Origin: Bacteroidota bacterium
Lineage (GTDB): Bacteria > Bacteroidota > Bacteroidia > Sphingobacteriales > Sphingobacteriaceae
DNA: 64,000 nucleotides
Direction: 5' to 3'
Assembly: GCA_013285685.1 (NCBI GenBank)
Contig: JABDHD010000002.1
Span: 28,912-92,911 of the forward strand
Shown: one piece after another, positions 51,244-60,544 of the stretch
Layout of the letters: the number at the start of each line of letters is the position of its first letter
Numbering within the stretch: the stretch's first letter is position 1
The notes under the pieces: generated by a model
Databases searched by the model: none
Told to the model about the DNA's origin: nothing
Seen by the model: the letters and a program-made list of their open reading frames with translations, nothing else
Program-made: the position numbers and the translations under genes

Positions 51244-53292
51244 ATGAAGTTAAAATTTGTAAATTTTACACTGATCGGCTTGGTATGCCTTTCGGTTTGC
51301 GCATTTACTGTGGGCGGTAAAAAGGGACACAAACCGCCGATGAAGTACATCGACCCTAAAAACATGGACTTCTCCGTTAAACCCGGGGACGATTTTTTCG
51401 AGTATGCCGACGGCAACTGGGTCAAAAACAATCCTATCCCGCCTAAAGAAACCCGCTGGGGCAGTTTTGGCATGCTTAACCAGGAAAATACCGACAGGCT
51501 GCTTGGCCTGTTAAAAGAAGTTAGTAAAACTTCGCACCCGAAAGGTAGTTTGCAGCAGCGCGTGGGCGACCTTTACGCCAGCGCGATGGACACTGTCAGC
51601 ATTGAGAAACTTGGATACGAACCTATAAAACCAGAACTGGAGCGCATTGATAAAATAAGCGACCTAAGCGGTGTAATAAACGAAGCTGTTTTTGAGCGTA
51701 CGCATGGTGAAGGTGATCCACTGTTCAGGTTCGGTGTAGGTCCGGATGATAAGCATCCTAACAAAAACGTTGCTAATTTGAACCAGGGCGGCACCACTTT
51801 GCCCGATCGTGACAATTATTTAAAAACGAACCCGCGCAACCAGAAGATACAGGATGCATACAAGCAATATATCATCACCTTATTTACGCTCACCGGCGCC
51901 AGCGACGATGCCGCCGCTAAAAATGCGGCGACAATTTTCAATATTGAAACGGCTCTTGCCAAAGCGCAGCTAAGCCGCGTAGAAATGCGCGATCCGCATG
52001 TCACCTACAATAAATTTTCGGTGGCGGATTTCAGCAAAACTACCCCGCACTTAAATTGGCTGGAATTAATGCCGCAGATGAAAGTCGCCGGTCAGGATAC
52101 CGTGCTGGTTGGCCAGCCTAACTTTTTTAAGGCGGAAGACGCCCTGCTTGCTTCAACACCGGTTGACGACTGGAAAGTATACTTAAAGTGGAGCATTCTG
52201 AAAAGCTCAGCCGGGTCGTTAAGCTCGCCGTTTGTTAACGCAAATTTTGCCTATTCCGCTGCGCTTAGCGGCCAAAAAGTGCAAACGCCGCGCAACGAAC
52301 GGATGTCGAGATTGGTTGACGGCAGCCTGGGCGAATTATTCGGCCAGTTATATGTAGCCAGGTACTTTACCCCGGCTGCAAAAGCTTATATGGTTAACCT
52401 GGTAAATAATTTAAAAATCACACTGGGCGAGCGTATTAAAAACGTCACCTGGATGAGCGACGAAACAAAGGCCAGGGCCCTGAAAAAGCTTGCCGCATTT
52501 AGCGTAAAGATAGGCTACCCGGATAAATGGCAAACCTATGCAGGCCTGGTGATAGAGCGCAACGATTATTTTGGCAACCTGAAGCGAATTTCGGAGTGGA
52601 GATATAATTACCAAACCAGCCAGATCAACAAACCGGTTGATAAAAAACGCTGGGGGATGACACCGCCTACTGTAAACGCATCATACAGCCCGGTTAACAA
52701 CGGTATCACTTTCCCGGCTGGTATCCTGCAATTCCCTTTCTTTGATTTTGGAGCGGACGATGCGGTAAATTATGGCGGGATCGGCGCAGTTATCGGCCAT
52801 GAGATGACACATGGTTTTGACGACGAAGGCCGCCAATATGACGCCGACGGCACTCTGCGCGACTGGTGGACCAAGGACGATGCCGATAAATTTAAACAAC
52901 GCGCTGACCAGGTAGTGGCGCAATACAATGCCTTTACCGTTTTGGATACCATGCACGTTAATGGCAAACTGACATTAGGTGAAAACCTTGCGGATTTAGG
53001 CGGGCTTAATGTTGCCTATGCTGCCTTTAAGAAAACCAAAGAAGGACACTCGCACAAAAAGATCGGCGGCTTTACGCCTGATCAGCGTTTCTTCCTGTCG
53101 TGGGCACAGGTATGGCGCAGTTCGCAGCGCCCCGAGGCAGCCGCTCAGCGTATACTCACCGACCCGCACTCGCCGGAGCAGTACCGCGCCAATGCACCTG
53201 TAACCAATATCGATGCCTGGTACGCCGCATTTAATGTAAAGCCTGGCGATAAAATGTATAAAAAACCCGAGGACAGGATACACGTTTGGTAA
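51244..53292 (+). CDS. M13 family (neprilysin/PepO-like) metallopeptidase
   Basis: The 682-aa exported zinc peptidase has a Sec signal (VCLSVCAFTVGG), the M13 N-terminal domain (DPKNMDFSVKPGDDFFEYADGNWVKNNPIPPKETRWGSF) and the C-terminal catalytic domain with HExxH (His519-Glu-Met-Thr-His523) and a downstream Glu580 in ENLADLGG as third zinc ligand. The final CxxW-type end is replaced by EDRIHVW, the usual bacterial form. It cleaves oligopeptides in the periplasm. Monocistronic; followed by a tandem array of terminator-like hairpins. Confidence 0.95.
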   Translation: MKLKFVNFTLIGLVCLSVCAFTVGGKKGHKPPMKYIDPKNMDFSVKPGDDFFEYADGNWVKNNPIPPKETRWGSFGMLNQENTDRLLGLLKEVSKTSHPKGSLQQRVGDLYASAMDTVSIEKLGYEPIKPELERIDKISDLSGVINEAVFERTHGEGDPLFRFGVGPDDKHPNKNVANLNQGGTTLPDRDNYLKTNPRNQKIQDAYKQYIITLFTLTGASDDAAAKNAATIFNIETALAKAQLSRVEMRDPHVTYNKFSVADFSKTTPHLNWLELMPQMKVAGQDTVLVGQPNFFKAEDALLASTPVDDWKVYLKWSILKSSAGSLSSPFVNANFAYSAALSGQKVQTPRNERMSRLVDGSLGELFGQLYVARYFTPAAKAYMVNLVNNLKITLGERIKNVTWMSDETKARALKKLAAFSVKIGYPDKWQTYAGLVIERNDYFGNLKRISEWRYNYQTSQINKPVDKKRWGMTPPTVNASYSPVNNGITFPAGILQFPFFDFGADDAVNYGGIGAVIGHEMTHGFDDEGRQYDADGTLRDWWTKDDADKFKQRADQVVAQYNAFTVLDTMHVNGKLTLGENLADLGGLNVAYAAFKKTKEGHSHKKIGGFTPDQRFFLSWAQVWRSSQRPEAAAQRILTDPHSPEQYRANAPVTNIDAWYAAFNVKPGDKMYKKPEDRIHVW

Positions 53293-53384
53293 TTTAAGTC
53301 CTGAGTTTGACGTCGAAAGTCTTAAGTCAAAGCCTGGTTAATAGCCGGGCTTTGGCGTTTAGCGTAATACCTGAAGCTGAAGTT

Positions 53385-53965
53385 GTCTGTGGGGACACAG
53401 ACAACGGGAAAAAAGGGGGGACACAGACAACGGAAAAAAGGGGGGGACACAGACAACGGGAAAAGAAAAAAACCACCCCGCAGTCTGTGTCCCCACAGAC
53501 TGCTTTTTTTTACGCCTACACCCAAGTAATTGTCTGTGGGGACACAGACAACGGGAAAAAGGGGGAACGCAGACAACGGGAAAAGAAAAAAACCACCCCG
53601 CAGTCTGTGTCCCCACAGACTGCTTTTTGTTACGCCTACACCCAAGTAGTTGTCTGTGGTGACACAGACAACGGGAAAAAGGGGGCACGCAGACAACGGG
53701 AAAAGAAAAAAACCACCCCGCAGTCTGTGTCCCCACAGACTGCTTTTTGTTACGCCTACACCCAAGTAGTTGTCTGTGGTGACACAGACAACGGGAAAAA
53801 GGGGGGGCGCAGACAACGGGAAAAGAAAAAAACCACCCCGCAGTCTGTGTCCCCACAGACTGCTTTTTGTTACGCCTACACCCAAGTAATTGTCTGTGGG
53901 GACACAGACAACGGGAAAAGAAAAAAACCACCCCGCAGTCTGTGTCCCCACAGACTGCTTTTCGC
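53385..53965. repeat. Tandem 120-bp array of paired palindromes
   Basis: Five units begin with GTCTGTGGGGACACAGAC-type palindromes at 53385, 53532, 53652, 53772 and 53892. The central spacing is exactly 120 bp; the first unit is 147 bp with an internal duplication and the last is shortened. Each also holds gcagtctgtg-tccc-cacagactgc followed by TTTTTG, a perfect terminator-like hairpin on the plus strand. On the minus strand the same stem is followed by a GC stretch and TTTTTTTC. Because 120 is a multiple of 3, both strands stay open, but the frames look non-coding. Confidence 0.9.
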
Positions 53966-53991
53966 TACCGGCCAAAGGCAGAATCCTTACG

Positions 53992-54948
53992 TTAAAATAT
54001 CGCTTCTGCAATCCGCCTGGTTGGCCCGGCATTGCTCATGGTGTAAAAATGCAGCACAGGTACGCCAAATTTTATCAGCTCTTTACACTGGTTGATCATC
54101 CATTCAATACCGGCATCTTTCACATCTTTTTCGGATTTGCAGCCGTTGATCAGGTCGCAAAGGTCGTCGGGCATATCAATGTGGAATGTTTTCGCCAGGT
54201 TTACCAGTTGTTTTGAAGTGGTAACCGGCTTTAAGCCGGGGATAATGGGCACGGTTATACCATTGGCGCGGCAATTGTTCACAAAATCGAAGTACCGCTG
54301 ATTATCAAAAAACATTTGGGTAACAATGAAGCTGGCGCCCATATCTATCTTTTGCTTCAGGTATTTAAAGTCGCTCTTCATATTCGGCGCTTCAAAATGT
54401 TTCTCGGGGTAACCCGCCACCCCGATGCAGAAATCGGTTTTTAGATTTTCGCGGCTGTTATCATGCAGGTAAATACCCTTATTCATATTAACTACCTGCT
54501 CCAGCAGGTCCGTGGCATAGCAATGTCCACCCGGGGTCGGGATAAATGAAGCATCAGCCAGGCGTGCGTCGCCCCTAAGTACCAAAACATTTTCAATTCC
54601 TAAAAACTGAAGGTCAACCAGGCCGTTTTCGGTTTCATCTTTAGTAAAACCACCGCAAAGTAAATGCGGAACGGTATCTACTTTATACTTATTCATTATC
54701 GCTGCACAAATGGCGATGGTACCCGGCCGTTTGCGGTAGCTCAACTTTTCGAGCAAGCCATTCTCGTGCTGCTTGTAAATAAAATCCTCGCGAAGCGAGG
54801 TCACATCAATAAAGGGAGGCTTAAACTCCATCAGGGGATCTATAGCGTCATAAAGCCCCTGAATGCTATGGCCCTTTAATGGCGGTATCAGCTCGAAAGA
54901 GAATAATGTTTTGCCTTTGGCGTTGTTGATGTGTTCGGTTATCTTCAT
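53992..54948 (-). CDS. metF: Methylenetetrahydrofolate reductase
   Basis: The 318-aa protein is a MetF TIM-barrel flavoprotein: FSFELIPPLKGH at the start, PPFIDVTSLRED, NVLVLRGDA (folate/FAD region), DFCIGVAGYPEKHFEAPN, GASFIVTQMFFDNQRYFDFV and IIPGLKPVTT. It reduces 5,10-methylene-THF to 5-methyl-THF, the methyl donor for MetH. It is the last gene of metH - four-helix-bundle - metF and is probably controlled by the SAM riboswitch ahead of metH. Confidence 0.96.
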   Translation of the reverse strand: MKITEHINNAKGKTLFSFELIPPLKGHSIQGLYDAIDPLMEFKPPFIDVTSLREDFIYKQHENGLLEKLSYRKRPGTIAICAAIMNKYKVDTVPHLLCGGFTKDETENGLVDLQFLGIENVLVLRGDARLADASFIPTPGGHCYATDLLEQVVNMNKGIYLHDNSRENLKTDFCIGVAGYPEKHFEAPNMKSDFKYLKQKIDMGASFIVTQMFFDNQRYFDFVNNCRANGITVPIIPGLKPVTTSKQLVNLAKTFHIDMPDDLCDLINGCKSEKDVKDAGIEWMINQCKELIKFGVPVLHFYTMSNAGPTRRIAEAIF

Positions 54949-54956
54949 AATGGGAA

Positions 54957-54981
54957 TAGTAGCAGTGGCAGTAGCAGTTTT
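54957..54981. repeat. Left hexamer array flanking the four-helix-bundle gene
   Basis: agtagcagtggcagtagcag units on the plus strand. They are complementary to the gctact/gcttct array at 55388-55570 on the other side of the gene. Confidence 0.75.
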
Positions 54982-55354
54982 ATTTTTTAGGCGTAAACTT
55001 TTCAGGGTGTTGAGCCATCGCGTTTAACATTCTGCCAATTTCGTTATATTTTTCTTGCAAAGCGTTGTAAGATTGTTGATCCATATATTCGCAGTCAAGG
55101 GCAAAATCCAGCCAGATTGAGGTTTCAGTCGCTTCGCCGTCAGCATCGGTCATCTTCGATGAAAAATGTTTTGGATATACTCTCTTTCTATATCCCTCGC
55201 CAATATTAACGCAAACAGAATGTGACGATCTTCGGATCTGATCTGTTAACGAATATGTTTCTTCCTTCGGAAACTTCATGCTTATCAGGCGAATCTCCCG
55301 AGCGGCCTGGAACGATAGCTGGTAAACTTTAAGTTCTCTAAAACTTCCTGTCAT
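54980..55354 (-). CDS. Four-helix-bundle (23S rRNA IVS/S23-type) protein
   Basis: The 124-aa protein matches the four-helix-bundle family of 23S rRNA intervening-sequence proteins: FRELKVYQLSFQAAREIRLI, FPKEETYSLTDQIRRSSHSVCVNIGEGYRKR and the TETSIWLDFALDCEYMD helix. Homologues lie inside rRNA intervening sequences or in intergenic copies and resemble the bAvd accessory protein of diversity-generating retroelements; they bind nucleic acid. Here it interrupts the metH-metF pair. It is enclosed by complementary short-unit arrays (54957-54981 and 55388-55570), so the gene sits in the loop of a potential giant hairpin. Confidence 0.9.
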   Translation of the reverse strand: MTGSFRELKVYQLSFQAAREIRLISMKFPKEETYSLTDQIRRSSHSVCVNIGEGYRKRVYPKHFSSKMTDADGEATETSIWLDFALDCEYMDQQSYNALQEKYNEIGRMLNAMAQHPEKFTPKK

Positions 55355-55387
55355 AACTTTAGGTATTTAAATCTTTAATTTTACAAT

Positions 55388-55570
55388 TTCAAAACTGCTG
55401 CCGCTACTACTTCTGCTACTGCTTCTGCCACCGCTACTGCTGCTACCGCTACTGCTTCTGCTACCACTACTGCTACCGCTACTGCTACCGCTACTGCTAC
55501 CGCTACTGCTACTGCTTCTGCTACTGCTTCTGCTACCGCTACTGCTTCTGCCACTGCTTCTGCCACTAAA
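55388..55570. repeat. Right hexamer array (gctact/gcttct)
   Basis: About 30 degenerate 6-nt units (gctact, gcttct, gccact, gctacc) run nearly without interruption up to the metH stop. On the minus strand it is open as an Ala/Val/Glu repeat of ~60 codons, which is a by-product of the array. Confidence 0.9.
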
Positions 55571-55583
55571 CCAATCCCGGGGG

Positions 55584-58500
55584 TTAGTAGTTCAAATTCG
55601 GTCCCAGCCAGCGCTCGACCACATCGAGGTCCATATTTTTACGCACAGCGTAATCCTCCACCTGGTCTTTGCTGATTTTTCCGAGGCCAAAATACCTGGC
55701 CTGGGGATGTGCAAAATAAAAACCGCTTACCGATGCCGCGGGCGTCATGGCCAGGCTTTCTGTCAAATGCATTTTGGCATTATCCTCTGCTTTTAACAGC
55801 TCAAATAACGTTGTTTTTTCAGTATGATCGGGGCAAGCCGGATAACCCGGCGCCGGCCGTATGCCCTGGTATTCTTCTTTTATCAATTCATCCGTGCCTA
55901 AATGTTCGCTTTTCGCATAACCCCAGTATTCTTTGCGGACTAATTCGTGCATTTTTTCGGCAAATGCTTCAGCAAGCCGGTCAGCAAGGGCTTTGGCCAT
56001 AATGCTGTTATAGTCATCGAGGTCCTTTTCAAATTTGGCGACCAGTTCGTCGCAGCCTATACCGGCTGTAACGGCAAATCCGCCAAAATAATCCGGTATG
56101 CCGCTTTCTTTTGGGGCGATAAAATCCGATAAAGCATAATAAGGCTCGCCTTTTACTTTTTCGGATTGCTGGCGAAGCGTATGTATGCGGGCTAACAGGG
56201 TTTTCCGAGTTTCGTCCGTGTATAATTCTATATCGTCCCCGGTACTATTAGCCGGCCAAAAACCGATGACGCCGTTTGCCTGCAAAAGCTTTTCATCAAC
56301 GATCTTATTTAACAGCGCCTGTGCGTCGTTAAACAGCTTTCTGGCTTCAACACCAACAAATTTATCGTCGAATATCTTCGGATAGCTGCCGCGCAGTTCC
56401 CAGGTATGGAAAAAAGGCGTCCAGTCGATATAAGGTACCAATTCTGCTAACGGAAATGCCTCGATCACCTTTGTACCCGTAAACGTCGGTTTCGGCGCGA
56501 TTGAACCATTCAGGTTGATCTGCATCTTTAAACTACGGGCATCGGCAATACTAATAAAACGCTTGTCCGAACGTTTGTTCAAATGGGCCTCCCGTGCTTT
56601 GGCATATTCGTCTTTTATGCCTCTTACATACGCGTCGCGGCCATCTTTATTCATCAGGCTGCTGCATACCGTAACACTGCGCGAAGCATCCAGCACATGT
56701 ATCGCGGGTCCCGAATAGTGCGGATCGACCTTAACCGCAGCGTGAATCCTGGATGTTGTGGCGCCGCCAATGATAAGCGGAATGGTAAAACCTTCGCGCT
56801 CCATCTCTTTGGCAAAATGCACCATTTCATCGAGTGATGGCGTAATTAAACCGCTCAGGCCGATTATATCTACATTTTGTTTTTTAGCTTCCTCTATAAT
56901 TCGTTGTGCGGGTACCATCACCCCCAGGTCGATCACCTCGAAGTTGTTACAGGCCAGCACCACCCCTACTATATTTTTACCAATATCGTGTACGTCGCCT
57001 TTAACCGTGGCCATTAAAATCTTTCCGGCATTGGCCCTGCTTCCGCTCGAATCCTCGCCGGCATCGATAACCCGCTGTTTTTCCAGTTCAATAAACGGCA
57101 GTAAATAAGCCACCGCTTTTTTCATCACCCGCGCCGATTTTACTACCTGCGGCAAAAACATCTTGCCAGAACCAAACAAATCGCCTACCACATTCATCCC
57201 GTCCATAAGCGGCCCCTCTATTACCTCCAGGGGCTTAGCATATTGCAGGCGGGCCTCTTCCACATCGTCATCCAAATACTCGATAATACCTTTTACAAGC
57301 GCATGCGACAAGCGTTCCGCCACCGGGGCCTTGCGCCACTCCTCGTCTTTTACCAGCTCTTTACCCTTTGATTTTATAGTATCGGCAAACTCCACCAGCC
57401 TTTCCGTAGCATCAGGGCGGCGGTTCAGCAGCACGTCTTCTACAAGCTCCAGTAAGTCTTTGGGGATTTCTTCATAAACCTCCAGCATACCGGCGTTTAC
57501 AATACCCATGTCCAGGCCGGCTTTTATGGCGTGGTATAAAAATGCCGAGTGCATCGCCTCTCGCACCACGTTATTACCCCTGAAAGAGAAGGATATATTG
57601 CTTACCCCACCGCTCACTTTGGCATAGGGCAGGTTTTGTTTTATCCAGCGGGTAGCCTCAATAAAATCAACAGCATAATTGTTATGCTCCTCAAGGCCTG
57701 TTGCTACGGTTAAAATATTCGGGTCGAAAATAATATCCTGCGGCGGGAAACCCACTTCATTCACCAGTATATCATAACAGCGTTTACAAATTTCTTTGCG
57801 TCGGTCAAGCGAATCGGCCTGCCCGGTTTCATCAAAGGCCATCACCACGGTAGCCGCGCCGTAGCTTAAAATTTTGCGTGCGTATTCCTTAAATTTTTCT
57901 TCTCCTTCTTTTAATGAAATAGAATTCACTATCCCTTTCCCCTGCAAACATTTTAAGCCGGATTCGATCACCGTCCATTTCGACGAATCGATCATGATAG
58001 GCAATTTGGCAATATCCGGCTCAGAGGCTACGAGGTTAAGAAATTTAACCATTACAGCTTCCGAATCGATCATCCCCTCATCCATGTTGATGTCGATCAC
58101 CTGCGCGCCGCCTTCCACCTGCTGCAGTGCAACGGTTAAGGCCGCTTCGTAATCCTCAGCCAGTATCAGCTTCGAAAACTTTGGCGATCCGGTGATATTG
58201 GTGCGCTCCCCAATGTTTACAAAATTGGTTTCGGGTGTAAGGGTTACCGCTTCAAGGCCGCTTAAACGCAGGTAAGGTTCTATAACCGGTTTAAGCCTCG
58301 GCGGATACTTTGCCGCCTTTTCGGCAATGCATTTAATATGTTCCGGAGTAGTACCGCAGCAGCCGCCGACAATATTTACCAGCCCAGCTTTCATGAAATC
58401 CTCAACCAAATGTGCGGTTTCATGAGCCGTTTCATCGTATTGACCAAACTCATTCGGTAAACCGGCATTCGGATATGACGAAATAAACACATCCGCCTTT

Positions 58501-59303
58501 TGCGAAAGCTCCTCCAAATGCGGGCGCATCTCTTTTGCCCCCAAAGCGCAATTAAGGCCAACCGAAAGCAGGTTTGCATGACGTACCGAATTCCAAAACG
58601 CTTCAACCGTTTGACCGGATAACGTGCGACCCGATGCGTCAGTAATGGTACCTGAGATCATTAATCCCCCAAGCCCCCTAAAGGGGGGGTAATCTTTGTT
58701 TGCTGCCTTACATTCGTCCTTATAACGGTTTATGGCAAACAACGCAGCTTTGGCATTCAGCGTATCAAATATGGTTTCGATGATCAGCAAATCGGATCCG
58801 CCGTCAACCAGGCCGCGAACCTGCTCATAATAGGCCTCGGCCAAATCGTCAAAAGTAACCGCGCGGTAGCCGGGATCGTTTACATCGGGTGATAAAGATG
58901 CCGTCCGGTTAGTAGGACCGATAGCGCCTGCAACAAAACGTGGTTTAGCCGGATTTCTTTTGGTATACTCATCCGCCGCTTCACGGGCAATTCGTGCGCC
59001 TTCGTAACTCAATTCATAAGCAAGAGGCTCCAGGTGATAATCTGCCAGCGAAATGCGCTGCGTGCTGAAGGTATTGGTCTCGATAATATCTGCACCAGCG
59101 TCCAAATATTCAGCATGTATCTCCTTAATAACATCAGGCCGGGTAATATTCAGCAGGTCATTATTCCCTTTCAGATCGGATTTATGATCACGGAAACGCT
59201 CGCCACGGAAATCCTCCTCGGTCAGCTGGTACCGTTGTATCATCGTGCCCATTGCCCCGTCAATTACCAGGATGCGTTTTTCTAATTCTTTTCTGATATC
59301 CAT
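55584..59303 (-). CDS. metH: Cobalamin-dependent methionine synthase
   Basis: The 1239-aa protein has the four MetH modules: homocysteine-binding barrel (to ~345, with [10 protein letters not shown]), pterin-binding barrel (~355-650, [17 protein letters not shown]), B12 cap and Rossmann domains (~660-900, with DVHDIGKN and cobalt-ligand His772), and the SAM-dependent reactivation domain (~910-1239, [15 protein letters not shown]). It methylates homocysteine from methyl-THF supplied by MetF. An insert at residues 205-214 ([10 protein letters not shown]) splits the normally continuous segment before [16 protein letters not shown] and is encoded by a C/G-rich intergenic-type hairpin (58666-58689). 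Confidence 0.97.
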   Translation of the reverse strand: MDIRKELEKRILVIDGAMGTMIQRYQLTEEDFRGERFRDHKSDLKGNNDLLNITRPDVIKEIHAEYLDAGADIIETNTFSTQRISLADYHLEPLAYELSYEGARIAREAADEYTKRNPAKPRFVAGAIGPTNRTASLSPDVNDPGYRAVTFDDLAEAYYEQVRGLVDGGSDLLIIETIFDTLNAKAALFAINRYKDECKAANKDYPPFRGLGGLMISGTITDASGRTLSGQTVEAFWNSVRHANLLSVGLNCALGAKEMRPHLEELSQKADVFISSYPNAGLPNEFGQYDETAHETAHLVEDFMKAGLVNIVGGCCGTTPEHIKCIAEKAAKYPPRLKPVIEPYLRLSGLEAVTLTPETNFVNIGERTNITGSPKFSKLILAEDYEAALTVALQQVEGGAQVIDINMDEGMIDSEAVMVKFLNLVASEPDIAKLPIMIDSSKWTVIESGLKCLQGKGIVNSISLKEGEEKFKEYARKILSYGAATVVMAFDETGQADSLDRRKEICKRCYDILVNEVGFPPQDIIFDPNILTVATGLEEHNNYAVDFIEATRWIKQNLPYAKVSGGVSNISFSFRGNNVVREAMHSAFLYHAIKAGLDMGIVNAGMLEVYEEIPKDLLELVEDVLLNRRPDATERLVEFADTIKSKGKELVKDEEWRKAPVAERLSHALVKGIIEYLDDDVEEARLQYAKPLEVIEGPLMDGMNVVGDLFGSGKMFLPQVVKSARVMKKAVAYLLPFIELEKQRVIDAGEDSSGSRANAGKILMATVKGDVHDIGKNIVGVVLACNNFEVIDLGVMVPAQRIIEEAKKQNVDIIGLSGLITPSLDEMVHFAKEMEREGFTIPLIIGGATTSRIHAAVKVDPHYSGPAIHVLDASRSVTVCSSLMNKDGRDAYVRGIKDEYAKAREAHLNKRSDKRFISIADARSLKMQINLNGSIAPKPTFTGTKVIEAFPLAELVPYIDWTPFFHTWELRGSYPKIFDDKFVGVEARKLFNDAQALLNKIVDEKLLQANGVIGFWPANSTGDDIELYTDETRKTLLARIHTLRQQSEKVKGEPYYALSDFIAPKESGIPDYFGGFAVTAGIGCDELVAKFEKDLDDYNSIMAKALADRLAEAFAEKMHELVRKEYWGYAKSEHLGTDELIKEEYQGIRPAPGYPACPDHTEKTTLFELLKAEDNAKMHLTESLAMTPAASVSGFYFAHPQARYFGLGKISKDQVEDYAVRKNMDLDVVERWLGPNLNY
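58666..58689. repeat. C/G hairpin repeat inside metH
   Basis: cccccaagccccctaaaggg continues into gggg. This is the cccccta/tagggggc type of hairpin usually found between genes in Bacteroidota. It is in frame in metH and encodes part of a surface insert. Confidence 0.75.
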
Positions 59304-59460
59304 CTATATAGATTTGAGATTTGAGATTTGAGATTTGAGACATTTGCTCAAATTCAATCGCTCAAATCGACATTACTCGATGATCAGTTTAAGTAAATGA
59401 TAGTTGAAAAGTCATGAATGACGATCTCACATCTCACATCTTAAATCTCACATCTAAAAA
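59304..59460. repeat. metH leader with gatttga array pair
   Basis: atttgagatttgagatttga (59310-59340) is partly complementary to tctcacatctcacatcttaa (59425-59458), both of 7-nt units, around a loop of ~85 nt. They lie between the riboswitch and the metH ATG, so they are part of the mRNA leader. Confidence 0.75.
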
Positions 59461-59500
59461 ATTCGCTTATATCGAAAAGTCGGGTAGTAACTGACTTTCG
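59461..59500 (-). terminator. Expression platform of the SAM riboswitch
   Basis: On the minus strand, CGAAAGTC and GACTTTTCG form a stem around agttactaccc, followed after a short AT segment by AATTTTTTAG. It starts directly after the P1 helix of the riboswitch, in the right position for a SAM-stabilised terminator. Confidence 0.65.
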
Positions 59501-59604
59501 CTTATCTTTCCTGGTCAATTTTTGATCAAGTAGAATGTGGCACCTTGTAAGTACAGGTTGCCAAGACTTCGCAGGGTCTAATCCCTCCGTCTTTCTCTAT
59601 AAGC
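59500..59604 (-). promoter_or_regulatory. SAM-I (S-box) riboswitch upstream of metH
   Basis: The minus strand reads gcttatagagaaagacggag, then ggattagaccctgcgaagtc, ttggcaacctgtacttacaa, ggtgccacattctacttgat, and ends ggaaagataagc. These are the core blocks of SAM-I: P1 (GCTTAT with ATAAGC), the kink-turn AGA...GGAGGGAxxxGACCC, GAAGxCTxGGCAACC, and the GGTGCCACATTCTAC junction. A terminator-like stem follows. It would shut off metH, the four-helix-bundle gene and metF when SAM is high. Confidence 0.95.
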
Positions 59605-59903
59605 ATTGCAAATATGCGTAATAAACGGATAATATGCAAATGGAAGTAGAACCGGGCAGGGAAGGCGCTTTACAGTGGCTTTAAACTTATTTGTGATGTA
59701 AAACGCAGATTTTTAACCACAATGACAAATCACCCGGGCAAAAGGGTTAACACAACTTAACATAATTGAATGTTAACCCTTTATAAGTAATTAATAATCA
59801 ACGCTTTTAAAAAAATAGGGTTAACACGCGCCGCCGCTAAAGCTTAGTCGGTATGCGGTCGTTCTTCCGGACTCCACTGTCCCTATAGCTATCGGGATTC
59901 GGA
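59605..59903. other. Intergenic region with GGGTTAAC inverted repeat
   Basis: AAAGGGTTAACA (59741-59752) and TGTTAACCCTTT (59771-59782) form a perfect 12-bp inverted repeat; a third agggttaacac is at 59817-59827. The region lies between the metH promoter and the end of the L,D-transpeptidase gene. The metH promoter should be near 59605-59700. No gene is present. Confidence 0.55.
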
Positions 59904-60521
59904 CTAATCGTATATCCACAGCAGCAGATGTTGCTTCTGCCTGCGTATCAATGGGTCGACGATTTTCATCGTGTTGTTGGATATGGCCGGGCAGCCCCAT
60001 CCTTCGGGCGTTCCCTGTGGATATACTTCATTTTCGGGCACCTCCTCCCACGAATGAAACACCACCTGCCTGATCAGCGCATTGTTATTATTCGCTTCCA
60101 GGCCGTTTAAATAGTATTTTACATGCACGCCCCAGGCACTGTATGCGCGGTTATTTACCTGGTACTTGCCCAGCGCGGTGCAGTGGCTCCCATCTGCGTT
60201 ACTAAATGATGGTTTGTCTTTTGACCAGACGCCCGACCATGGCCCAACGCCGCAGCCATGGCTCACCAGCCCCGAAACCAGGGTATCATGTTTATGAAAA
60301 TCCCAAACCATAAAGCGCTTTACGCCCGACGGCAGGCTCATATCTATTAAAATACAATACCTGGTATTGTAGCCATTCTGCCGGCAAAATTTCAGGCATT
60401 CCGCAGCCTTTTGCCTGGTGCGATCAAGGTTGATCCGCGGTGCAGAAGCGTTAAGGCTGAAGGCAAAAAAAATTGCCGGCAAAAAGCTGAAAATTAATTT
60501 TTTACAACTTTTCACCGGCAA
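59904..60521 (-). CDS. Murein L,D-transpeptidase catalytic domain protein
   Basis: The 205-aa exported protein has a Sec signal (FFAFSLNASA) and an L,D-transpeptidase-like fold of the murein catalytic family: YCILIDMSLPSGVKRFMVWD, SHGCGVGPWSG, GKYQVNNRAY, and the active-site pair His156 (FHSWEEVP) and Cys177 (TPEGWGCPAIS). It probably forms or cleaves 3-3 crosslinks, or attaches proteins to peptidoglycan. It is followed on the same strand, 23 bp upstream, by the Bax-inhibitor-1 gene, so the two may be co-transcribed. Confidence 0.92.
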   Translation of the reverse strand: MPVKSCKKLIFSFLPAIFFAFSLNASAPRINLDRTRQKAAECLKFCRQNGYNTRYCILIDMSLPSGVKRFMVWDFHKHDTLVSGLVSHGCGVGPWSGVWSKDKPSFSNADGSHCTALGKYQVNNRAYSAWGVHVKYYLNGLEANNNNALIRQVVFHSWEEVPENEVYPQGTPEGWGCPAISNNTMKIVDPLIRRQKQHLLLWIYD

Positions 60522-60544
60522 TTAACGCAACAAAGTCGCGTTTA

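Noticed and set aside
53385..53965. CRISPR array
   Set aside because: The intervals between repeats are also repeated, so there are no unique spacers, and no cas genes are present.
53307..54095. 262-aa plus-strand ORF and 236/190-aa minus-strand ORFs over the 120-bp array
   Set aside because: All reflect the period being a multiple of three. Both strands are open through the same repeats, the products are low-complexity, and the array has terminator-like structure.
55381..55566. 61-aa Ala/Val/Glu ORF on the minus strand
   Set aside because: It is a translation of the hexamer array with no sign of a real protein.
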